Source: Hippasteria phrygiana (lineage: Eukaryota > Echinodermata > Asteroidea > Valvatida > Goniasteridae). Taken from it: a DNA stretch of 64,000 nucleotides. The first letter of the stretch is position 1; the number at the start of each line of letters is the position of its first letter. The stretch spans positions 1,302,001-1,366,000 of the forward strand of contig JAZGUH010000402.1 of the NCBI GenBank assembly GCA_037893225.1. The letters run 5' to 3'. Under the pieces are notes generated by a model. The model did no database searches and had not been told where the DNA came from. It saw only the letters and a list, made by a program, of their open reading frames with translations. Shown here one piece after another: positions 55,061 to 64,000 of the stretch. The translations under genes and the position numbers were made by a program.

Positions 55061-55492
55061 TATACTTCAGTTGGTTCCCCTGTTTGAGCGTAAAACTCTG
55101 CTTTCCGCTCGTTCCCATAAATACGGTCATGTGTACTAATACCTTGTTCCCTTTCCATCGTACGATCTTTTCTGCTTCAAGAGAAATCTCAGTGCCTTTT
55201 GCTTCTTTGAGTTTTCCTTTGCTGTTGTACCCTAAACCGTAATTGGCTCTGAATTTGTTCGGGGAAAATCTGCATTAAATAAAAATACCTAAAAGAATTC
55301 AAACAAAATAGAATGAATGGAATCATGACACATTTCATGAGCTCCAAAAAGTGACAGGCTGTGCATGAGGATTGTGGAGCATGTTGCTCATTGCAAGCGC
55401 AGACATAACGAATAAGTGGTGGGTGGGACGTCTCCCATCCAATCCCTATTTTTGACATTCCTAATCATAGAAGTACAAGCTATTAAAGGGAC

Positions 55493-56098
55493 ACACTGCT
55501 TTGGATTTTGCGATTTGGGCTATAAAACTTAAATGGATACCGGTATGGTTGGAAAGCTTTTTTTTAAGTAGAATATAAAGATTCACATAACTATCCCTTC
55601 AAATTGCGTGGTTTTTGTTTAATTTCGTGACAAATAAAGGTCCGCCATTTTGTAGAACCAAATTGTTGACTCTACAAAATGGCGGACCGTGTTCACCAGT
55701 CGTATTTCCTGTCGCAGCTGGTTGAAGCACGTTCTGTTGATCCATTTTGATGTACTGTGGCACGGCGCGCAGCACTGGCGATATATGTGTCGCGAGGTAG
55801 AGAATGGTACCTGACGATTATCTGATAGGTTTACAAGGCCACGGGCTGCGGCGCCAGCCTAAAGAATCTTACAGCGTATTTTGCGCATTATTCAGACGGT
55901 GGTATTTACTACTGGAAATAAGTCTATGTTTCACGGGTCAGATGTCAGGGGTCAGAGGCCAATTGTTTGTTTTGTAATCACTACTCACTAATTACAACAC
56001 ATTATACGTGTTTTTTGCATGAACAACTCTTATAAAAGATAAGGAACATTTCCAAACAGCACAATTTCATGACATTTGAAAGCAATGTGTCCCTTTAA
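55493..56098. mobile_element. 606-bp non-autonomous element (TTAAAGGGACACACTGCTTT)
   Basis: The ends TTAAAGGGACACACTGCTTT and, reversed, TTAAAGGGACACATTGCTTT pair at 19 of 20 positions. An inner palindrome GGTCCGCCATTTTGTAGA with its inverse lies at 55637-55690. No coding frame. TTAA at both ends fits a piggyBac/Kolobok-like target, without proof. Confidence 0.75.
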
Positions 56099-56105
56099 CA
56101 CAATG

Positions 56106-56250
56106 TACACAGAGAAAACGCTGTTTAAACTTGTTAAACAACCCCGGGTTGTTCATGTGCCCTGCTTAAACAACCAGTTGGTTGTTTAGGCAGGGCACAT
56201 GAACAACCCGGGGTTGTTTAAAAAGTTTAAACGGCGTTTTCTCTGTGTAT
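56106..56250. repeat. 145-bp fold-back MITE (ACACAGAGAAAACG)
   Basis: TACACAGAGAAAACGCTGTT and its inverse lie at the ends; ACAACCCCGGGTTGTTCATG and its inverse further in; TAAACAACCAGTTGGTTGTTTA at the centre. The arms are about 65 bp with few mismatches, so nearly the entire element is one palindrome. Confidence 0.85.
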
Positions 56251-56579
56251 TGCAGTATCTAGAACAAGCCTCACTACTGAATAAATCATATTTACAAGTT
56301 TTCCCTGCCCTTTTTTGATATAAACTGTTTGTATAAGCGAAACTGGGGATGCGTTCCGCCCACGCATAAGGCGCGAACTCACAAAGATTCGCGAACAATT
56401 TTCTATTTCAGTTGCCAAAAACGTGTGGAACGTTGCACAGCGTTCGCGTTATTAGCGTTAGTGGAACGCACCTCCACGTAAGATACGAATTTGAAGGTTC
56501 TCAGATTACTTTTGGCAACTAGAACTTATGTTATGTTTTTACATAAAATAAAAGTGTTGCTGTCTCTCGTGAGCTATAT

Positions 56580-56730
56580 AGTACCGAAGTGTGACGTCAG
56601 TTGGCGCAACTGGCTCTAAACAAATGGAGATTTCGACTGTTTCTTTGTTAACAGCCAGTCATGCAAACACATTGCCACAAAATATAAGTATTCTGGTTCC
56701 AAACTTGCATTGACGTCATCACTTCGGTAA
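56580..56730. mobile_element. 150-bp MITE, sister of 47424-47532
   Basis: AGTACCGAAGTGTGACGTCAG and TGACGTCATCACTTCGGTA are its inverted ends (one base trimmed on the right). It lies just downstream of gene C's stop codon. Confidence 0.68.
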
Positions 56731-56850
56731 TCCTTTGAAGGCGTTTAATTTACCGTTGCGCTGCCGTACTAGTACCGATCCCCGAAAATCGCCAAATTTT
56801 TGCTCTGGTATAGCTCCGGCGAGCCAAATCGGCTAGGTGTGACAGGCCCT

Positions 56851-59800
56851 TCACACAGCTGACACTAATTGGACAACACATTCGTTTTCCTCGTTGACCC
56901 CTCCATTGTTGCTGACTTCCATACCCTCCGTTTCCGGAACGGGAGAATAACCTTTCATTGCAATCTGAAAAGAGACCAGGTATAAGACGAAACAGTCAGT
57001 GTGATTTCAGGTGCTACACACTCGAGTGCCCGAGTTTGCTTCTCAGTTTTAAAAGCTTTCGGATTTAACCTCAAATTCTAAAAATTAGTCAGGTTGGCCT
57101 TGTGGTACTTTCCTCGCCTTCCACCGCTGTGACCCGGGTTCCCCCCCCCCCCCCCCAGAATATCATTCAGTGGTCCCCCACCCCCACCTCTAAAACGGAA
57201 CGGTCTTCGTCGTCTCTTTACATGTTTAATTCAGGCTTGCGAGCTACAGTGCGATAAGGGCCTTTGATGGTTCATTGGTTTCAATAACAGAGATAAATAA
57301 TAATAATAATGTCAATTTGCGTTTTAAATTGAAGAATGCTCGAGCTTTGCATGTATAGGCCTCGTTTGGTAGAATTAACAATTTTAGTTAATTTGGATCT
57401 CCATGTTATAATTCCCATATCTGATGTTTGATGAACCTAAATGATCGTGCACTGAGAGAAAACATCACATGGAAATACTGCATAAATGCATCCCATGTTT
57501 TTAGACATTATGAGGGGAAAGTCCACCATGATGACGTCAGACACGAAACAGAATCACTGAAATTAAACATGCATGTTGTGAAAACCACATCCTGTGAACG
57601 TTCAAACGTACTAAACGTTCAACTATAATATCTGCAAGACGTCTGCACTAGTAAGCAGGAAGTCGTGGGTTCGAATCCCGCCTGAGTAAGCCTGTGAATT
57701 GTTTTCACATAGGCTCTCGGAAAGCACTGAGAATACAGTGCTTCATATATTACGTCGGGATAGGGCAAAAGAGAAAACATCTCTGTTCTATTCAATTTAC
57801 ATCATCCCCGACGCAAACATTCCATCTTCTGACTAACTATAATATCGTTCAATTAGACGTTTCCACTAAAAATGGTACGGTACTGATAACAGCCATACAC
57901 TGACTTGTTCTAATTGCTAGCGCTGCTAATAAAAAAAGCGAGTTTTGTTATAATAAAAAAAAATACTGCTCATGGTTTTCATGTGTTCTGTTAACATCTA
58001 CATTCTAATCTCTATGTTAATCTTTATTTATAAATACCTATAAGACAGTTTACTTGTTCCTATTGGTCGAGAGTCTGTCACATGGGTGGTCTTAAACGGG
58101 TGATAAAAGTAACAACTATAGTTTTAAACACTTGTTCCAGTGTCACATGAAATTTAGACTCCTATCCCTTTTATTGGTTGAACACTCGCGCGGGCGCATC
58201 CAGTCACTCACCTAATTACGCAAGCGCAATTCTACCGATGAGTCCGTATTTAGAGTCCATAGATTCACACTACACCTGTGTCATGTGAATATCCGACTCC
58301 TTTTCCCTGTTGGTTAAACCCACTCATGTGACCGGCCACTGTTTCGATATCATCGATCACAGTTTAGGTATGTGCACAAGTACTACCGTATTTCATGGTG
58401 ACTAGATTTCACGCTACACCGGCACTGCTGCGTTATGCGCCACATTAATAATAAGCCAGTTCGGTATTTTATGTGCACAATTACATAGTTATCCCGAATG
58501 ACCCGTGACCTAACGCGCGAGTATGGACGAGCAAGGTGGTCGTACAACGCGCACGTGTTAAATTCAATCAGAATGGGCGTTCGCGTAACATCGCGTGACA
58601 AATTACGTCAGCAATTTTTAGGTGTGTCGTGTGTAATTCAGACGGGTCGCATGCCCGTGCGAGTTTTTTCAAATGTTGACAATTTTCATACGGCTGTCGC
58701 ACGGTTCGCATAGTTTGCATTGGTCGCATTGGGATCGCACGGCAGTCGCACGGAAGTCTGAAGAGAGTCGCACCGCAGTTGTACAAAAAATCGTTCAAGT
58801 GAGAACGGGCTATTATACGGTATATTAAGGGCCGGTCACACTGGCCACGATAACGACGACGATAACGAAAACGGTGAGAATAAACGCCATTGATTGGTGG
58901 AATGTTCGCGCGTGTAATACGCGCGCGTTCCACCCACCAATAGAGAGCGTTTGTTCGCATCGTTTTCGTTTTCGTTATTGTTATCGTGGCCAGTGTGACC
59001 GGCCCTTAAGGACATTTTTAGCACTACTCGCGTGATGCGCGTACCATTATATAGCTAAAGGGGTGTTTTACAAAACAAGGTACAATTTTTGAATAAAATC
59101 ATTGGAAATTTATAATTTCGAGTTGTTTTGTAGATTTTTGCTGAATAAAGGTATTGAAAATGGGAATAAATATGTGCTCGGCCGGTTTTAAACAGTACGT
59201 GTGGGCCTGGACACTGATAATGACCCGAACCGAGCACATATTAATTCCCTTATTATAGTTGCTACACCCATTACATTCCAGCCGTTATTTTTCCCTCACC
59301 ATTTCTTTTTCACACAGTACGTACGAACTCTTGATCTTCCAAAACACCAAGCGCGGATCCATGTTGGAGGTGTCATTTTTCCCTGGCAGACAATTTGAAA
59401 ACAGAGAATTTAAAAGTGAAAACACTTATTCACATTTATACACATTATAATTGGGGTACGGGGTATTTCTCGCATTATGTGTTTTGGAAAGTTTCTTATT
59501 TGATACAAGATATGCATTGTTCATTTCAAACTACTTATAAATGCGTATCGTTGAAATGATTTCCTTGTAGGCCTCTTACCTGTTACCAAAGTAGCCGCTA
59601 ATGCCGCCACTGTAGTCGTTACATATGTGACGAACGACAACCACGACTTGGCCAAGGAAAATATGACCGGTGTGTCCCATCTGTGGATAAAAGTATTTTC
59701 CATATGGTTAAACAAGCCAACGATATTTCCTTCGGTCCTCCAATCTGTCACTGAAGTCATTGTATCATTAACTGTAGTCGCCATTCAAGTCAGTACCATC

Positions 59801-60525
59801 ATCACCATCAACGCGGTTATCCGAGGGGAGTACCATGGCCAAGTGGTCTGGTGCATTGAAATTAAGATCAACAACTTGTGGATAAATCCACAGGTTGTGG
59901 ACTCGAGCCAAGCGCTCATCCATGGGATAGTACGGTTGTGCCCATGAGCAAGACTGTGTGCTTTTATGCTCTCTCCGTCCAGGAGTAAATTGGTACCAGT
60001 GAGGGTAGAATTTGTTGTGTTTAAATTAGTTCTTTGAGATGAAAAACAGCATTAGGGTTGTCTACTCCTTGGGGAGTTGAGATGGAGGCGGGGTCTTATA
60101 AGCATTGGAAAAAAATAATGTAGTTCCTTCAGCACAACGTTAGTCGATAGTCCATGCTCAATCGACAGCTATGCATCGTGGTCATTCTGTGGTGACATTT
60201 CAACGTCTTGGCAAGGCCAAGATTTATCAAAGATGGCAGGTGATGAGCAAAACCCATTATTATGTTCCCACTATACCCACCCACGTGTCATGGTGGTGTT
60301 TGTCGCCATCGTCATGTGCGTAACATCAGCTGAAGTCATCGATGACGTCAGCTTCATTGTTGAAGACGTAGTCGTCAGCACAGTTTCATTGATGTACGTG
60401 TAGGTCTCGTTCAGACACATCTCAGCTGAAAGCGGCAGGTTCTCGGATGGGACTTGATAGACAATGCAGCCCACGGACATTGTGATTGCGACCACCACTC
60501 CGACGAAATAGCCACATAGGGCACC
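56851..60525 (-). CDS. Gene C: SLC5A8/12-like symporter, exons 12-15 (5' part outside window)
   Basis: 3' end of a third paralogue. Minus-strand exons: 60281-60525 (245 nt), 59580-59680 (101), 59300-59382 (83) and 56851-56964 (114, TGA at 56851). The first three equal the lengths of B's exons 12-14 and all phases join. Exon 12 encodes GALCGYFVGVVVAITMSVGC (TM12) and a loop with CLNETYTYINET, two N-glycosylation sequons, as in B. Exon 13 encodes the last membrane segment (SLAKSWLSFVTYVTTTVAAL). Exon 14 encodes MDPRLVFWKIKSSYV, the cytosolic NLDP-type motif of SLC5A8. The tail GYSPVPETEG ... VQLVSAV ends in a class-I PDZ ligand, and is seven codons shorter than B's. Exons 1-11 should lie right of the window or in its last 3.5 kb; I could not find exon 11 there. 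Confidence 0.92.
57085..57260 (+). mobile_element. SINE copy in gene C intron 14
   Basis: AGTCAGGTTGGCCTTGTGGT and GACCCGGGTTCC, then a C run, GAATATCATTCAGTGG and CCCCCACCTCTAAAA, and a tail with GCTTGCGAGCTACAGTGC match the order seen in the SINE at 54855. The B box is eroded by the poly-C tract. Confidence 0.5.
57645..57692 (+). pseudogene. tRNA-like fragment with B box
   Basis: AGTCGTGGGTTCGAATCCCG has a perfect T-arm (GTGGGTTCGAATCCC-type) and B box, but no proper A box or acceptor stem is found upstream. It is probably a tRNA-derived SINE piece. Confidence 0.4.
58447..58615. mobile_element. Partial copy of the AATAAGCCAGTTCGGTAT element
   Basis: AATAAGCCAGTTCGGTAT at 58450 is followed by GTTATCCCGAATGACCCGTG, CTAACGCGCG and CATTCTGATTGAATTT-like sequence in inverse order to 6504-6724. 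The far end is missing. Next to it (58640-58790) is a segment with repeated GTCGCACGG motifs. Confidence 0.62.
58825..59009. mobile_element. 185-bp hairpin MITE (TTAAGGGCCGGTCACACTGG)
   Basis: TTAAGGGCCGGTCACACTGG and its inverse are perfect at the ends and continue as CCACGATAACGACGACGATA/ACGAAAACG against the opposite arm. The centre repeats ATTGATTGGTGGAATG and its inverse. TTAA at the ends suggests a piggyBac/Kolobok-type family. It lies in gene C intron 14. Confidence 0.85.
59010..59230 (+). repeat. Interspersed repeat, sister of 46830-47075
   Basis: AAGGGGTGTTTTACAAAAC, ATCATTGGAAATTTATAATT, TTTTTGCTGAATAAAGGTAT, GGCCGGTTTTAAA and CTGATAATGACC recur in the other copy on the opposite strand. 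It lies immediately upstream (3') of gene C exon 14. Confidence 0.65.
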
Positions 60526-61875
60526 CTGTATGATGCAACAATTAGTACCAAAGATCAGAGAGTTCACTGCATGTCTTTCGGTAAAGCAGTAGGCTTATAT
60601 GCGCTCTATAACCATGCACAACATTTTGCTTAGCGAAGATTTCTCACCCAATCGATTTTCCAATCCTAAATGACACAAATATTCAAATGGGAAACATATT
60701 CCAACACACTTGATAGCTGCACTGGTTCGCTAAGTTTTGTTCGACGTTTCGGCCATTCTGCTGTGGCCGTCACCAGAAACAAACCTAATGAAAATCGGAG
60801 TACATGTATACCAATATATCTGGAACCACCCTTCTCTTTTCAGAGTACTTCGTGTGATGTCTCCACAAAATATTTCTCTATAATTGGGTCATTCCACTAA
60901 GTTGGGACACAGTAATGTGAAATTTTCCCTATATGTCCAGTCACATGCCATGTATCCACTGAATTATTTGAATATTTATTTATTTATGATATTTATCTTT
61001 GAAGGTGGACAGACTTGGGCAAGTGTTGTACCATTCGAAAATTAGTTGCCTGAGAAATTTGACATTATATAAACAAAAATTAGGACTCTGATGTAACAGG
61101 GACATCGTGTCTCTTTTTAGTGTACAAACCTTCTCTGCATACTACCAACTGACCACAAAATGTGGCGCTATCAATAGAGAACAGTCTTTCATCGCAAACA
61201 TTTATTTCTAGATTTATATACCATTGGAAAGAACACATCATAAGCTTTCAAATGATGAAAGAATTATTAAAATCGGAGCAGTTAAAACAATTATGATAAT
61301 TTTTGTTTTATTAGCTGATCCAGCACTATTGTAGAAATCAAGCGATAGAGTTTGTACTTCATTTCCGCACCGCTGAACGGCTCACGATTAGGGGGATGGG
61401 GGGTGTAGCCTTGGAATCTCCTAAAAGTGTCTCTCATTGGTTTATTTGTGGAAATATCGATCAGATCGGCCAATCAATCAAGAGTTTAGATCATATCACA
61501 TGCTTTAAATTGATACCAAGTTTGTTATGATTGCTTTCAAAATGGCGATGTACACGAATCGAAAAATAACGAATCTTATGAACAAAAGTTAACACAAATT
61601 CCGGTGATTATCAGTGAGTTACCTTACTAAAAATCTCTCATTTTATTGTAATAGAATTTAAAAAACGAAAACACAGTATGATTTTATTTTACATTGTCGG
61701 ACCCTGTTAAATTTTGAATATTCTTGTACAAACTTTAGTCCGACAAATGTTTGTGAATGTTTCACTCTCACCGCTGCATCTTAGCCACGTTGGCAATTCC
61801 GGAGCTGCCCAAGGGTACATGTTACACTTACATAAAGCCCCCCTTTTGCAACTCTGCAGATTTTAGTGTTAAGTT
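60526..61875. other. Unassigned stretch right of gene C exon 12
   Basis: This is the visible start of gene C intron 11. A short piece at 60735-60775 (GTTCGACGTTTCGGCCATTC) resembles the 3' region of a Penelope-like element. No exon matching SLC5 exon 11 (VIFTFNGCTIAS in B) was found on the minus strand. Confidence 0.35.
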
Positions 61876-62072
61876 TGGAAAGTTTGGCCACGCTGGACAA
61901 CATGGCACGAACATGGGACCAGATTGGTCAATTCCTAGCGCCAAGGACAGTTTTTCGCGCTTGCATAAAAACCTAAAATGCAAGCATTGCAATCTTGTTG
62001 CTTAGGTGGCGGAAAGTTTGGCCACGCTGTACAACGTGGCACAGACATAAGACCAGATTGGTCAATTCCTTA
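61876..62072. repeat. Local direct repeat (GGAAAGTTTGGCCACGCTG)
   Basis: GGAAAGTTTGGCCACGCTGG continuing into GACCAGATTGGTCAATTCCT at 61876-61938 recurs at 62010-62072 with a handful of substitutions. Noncoding. Confidence 0.75.
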
Positions 62073-62247
62073 GATGTTCACGCACCCTGAAGAATTTTAG
62101 TCCCCTATTCCTTTTCTGATGGGTTCTAAGCAATCGGAAGGTTAATTACCTCATTGTTTTAGTTTTCCGACCAATGAAAATTTTCCCCCAAGCCTTTCCG
62201 AGCGCGTGTTTCGGCATGACTTTATCCCCCGTCTTGCTTCGAGCCCC

Positions 62248-62415
62248 TCAGAAGCGAACAAGACCTCGATGCGAGAAGATCGTACTCCCAAAGTGCCCCA
62301 AATTGCACTTTTCCGAATAGTCACATAGTTTTAGGAACGCGTCAGATACTTCCCTAAGTTTTCCGTTCCTAAAACCTCTTCTCGCATCCATCTACCACGT
62401 GCTCTGTTGATACAG
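62248..62415 (+). repeat. 168-bp perfect direct repeat, copy 1 (followed by GTAAGC)
   Basis: Bases 62248-62415 are identical to 63681-63848. Copy 1 ends GATACAG and is followed at once by GTAAGC, a consensus splice donor. A TTTATC lies 27 bases before the start. Inside, GATGCGAGAAG and GTTTTAGGAACG have inverse partners (CGTTCCTAAAAC, CTTCTCGCATC), so the repeat can fold. It may be a first exon, part of a retroelement terminal repeat, or neither. Confidence 0.8.
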
Positions 62416-63680
62416 GTAAGCTACTATTAATTATTCTCTGTATAAATTTACTTTGCGCACATTTATTGGGTGATTGTGATGGTATGACGTTGCTTTACTA
62501 TTAGAGACAAACTCAAGATGGAAAGGACGATCTAATTATGAGTTTACACTAGACCACTCGTTGTTTGAGATATGTTTTATCTTGTATATTATTGTAAATA
62601 ACGTTGATGTGATTTTGTCCTGTTGGCTATCGTGCATGAAAAAGTACTCAGTCAAACTTCCAAGTGTTTGGTTGCTATATTTTATGAATCGCGGCTGGCC
62701 TCTTACATTCTATTATCAGCAATTCTAGTACTCTCTAAATCCCTAGTTTCAGACTGTAGAGTGAATTTTCACTCTTTGGAAATAAGAGAGTAGCTTTCCC
62801 AAACCATGATGACCATCACATCCGTTCCAACTTTTTACTATAAGATGTGATATGAAGAGGCCGCGCACGTTGCTATAGCCGTTCATTAGCAATTTGCTTC
62901 TAATCTATAATTTAGGTTGGGTAATATCCGACCATCTCTGATCAATCACCCATTAAGATAGTTGCGATATTATTATTGTTTGATGTATGTAGACGTGTGC
63001 ACGTATGTATAACCTCTGGCTAGGTTATGGCTATTGTTTTTGTCCTTAGAAAACCCCTCACGTAAGTACCGTACTGTGTGTAACCAGTTGTGTGCGGCCA
63101 CTGGTCACACATTCCATTCAATAGACTATGCAATGTATACGACTGTTTGTTGTCGAGCATATAAACAATAGTGCCCTTGCCCTCAATGACCTTCAGACGT
63201 ACACACGTGCACAAGTCATTTTCATTGCTTAGATTTTCCTTACTCTATCGATTTTTGTTGTGTTATTATGTTTCCGTGATTTGAGATTATGCTTTACCGT
63301 TGAATATTGTTCTGGGTGAACACCACCGAAGTTAGCCAATGCAGCAGCCATGCTGAATTTTGATTATTCATTATGTATATAGTCCATATTCGCTCGTCTA
63401 CTCTTACTTTCTTCTTGTAACCATCACGCACAGTTCGAGTGTTGAGTTTCTATAATTTATTGACCGAAATTATCATGTTCGGTTTTGTATTTCATTGATT
63501 TCCCGATAGTATTGGAAGTATCATTTCATTGAAACTGTGTTCTGGGCGAACATCCTAAAAGGATATGCAGTTTGACCTCTTTTCTTTGTTGTAAGCATTC
63601 TTTAAAGCGTTTCATATTTTAGTTAGAGATATTGCTTTTAGATTTTAGTTCTGTATACAAATATGTTGATCCTCGATAAT

Positions 63681-63848
63681 TCAGAAGCGAACAAGACCTC
63701 GATGCGAGAAGATCGTACTCCCAAAGTGCCCCAAATTGCACTTTTCCGAATAGTCACATAGTTTTAGGAACGCGTCAGATACTTCCCTAAGTTTTCCGTT
63801 CCTAAAACCTCTTCTCGCATCCATCTACCACGTGCTCTGTTGATACAG
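63681..63848 (+). repeat. 168-bp perfect direct repeat, copy 2 (followed by AACACAAG)
   Basis: Identical to 62248-62415. The similarity starts and stops at exact bases: upstream CGATAAT and downstream AACACAAGTCC differ from copy 1. The following 150 bases to the window's end stay open in one plus-strand frame (TQVHQVSLWGVDPVHL), with no ATG. The 1265 bp between the copies show no clear frame, apart from two similar GTTCTGGGTGAACAC-type pieces near 63310 and 63540. Confidence 0.8.
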
Positions 63849-64000
63849 AACACAAGTCCACCAGGTCTCGCTTTGGGGAGTTGACCCGGTTCACCTCTCC
63901 ACCTGGCCCGCTTCTCACCACCCCTTTCCTGGACTGACGGCACTCCTTGGAGCCTGTCTCGACGTCGCTGACTGTTTTGGACCCGGAGCCCATCTGAGTC

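Noticed and set aside
62248..63848. Calling the 168-bp repeats a confirmed LTR pair
   Set aside because: No TG...CA boundaries, primer-binding site or polymerase frames are visible. Only the repeat itself is certain.

Overview
This is animal nuclear DNA, intron-rich and crowded with transposons. The only clear host genes are three tandem, co-oriented (minus-strand) paralogues of an SLC5 sodium/solute symporter in the SLC5A8/SLC5A12-like (sodium-coupled monocarboxylate) branch. The 15-exon architecture, tRNA-derived SINEs, CR1/L2-type LINE fragments, a Crypton-like fragment, many TIR elements and frequent poly-C tracts suggest a marine invertebrate, probably a deuterostome such as an echinoderm, hemichordate or cephalochordate. 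The species cannot be fixed from the window alone.

Layout, left to right: 1-4987 is a 2.8-kb tandem duplication made of nested satellites full of TGACGTCA palindromes. 5204-17789 holds exons 5 to 1 of gene A; the remaining exons lie left of the window. Its 10.4-kb intron 2 holds two inverted copies of a TIR element carrying a RecQ-helicase fragment, a related 4.6-kb element with other elements nested in it, and a Crypton-like fragment. 17790-31491 is intergenic: a promoter module, a second CRE-containing tandem repeat, LINE and SINE copies, duplicated spacer blocks and a long-TIR element at 29675-31099. 31492-48044 is gene B, complete: 15 exons, 625 codons plus stop, with every splice phase consistent. 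48045-56850 carries B's promoter module, an orphan second copy of it inside a segmental duplication, and Tc1/mariner elements. 56851-60525 holds exons 15 to 12 of gene C, whose 5' part lies beyond the right edge. 60526-64000 is mostly unassigned, with a 168-bp perfect direct repeat at 62248 and 63681.

The three symporter copies share identical exon lengths wherever they can be compared (exon 15 is the exception), splice phases, extracellular N-glycosylation sequons and, for B and C, a class-I PDZ-ligand C terminus. A and B also share a proximal upstream module, which contains a TATA box in B. This is a recent tandem gene expansion, heavily invaded by mobile DNA. Sites and exons were read by eye; no homology search was run.
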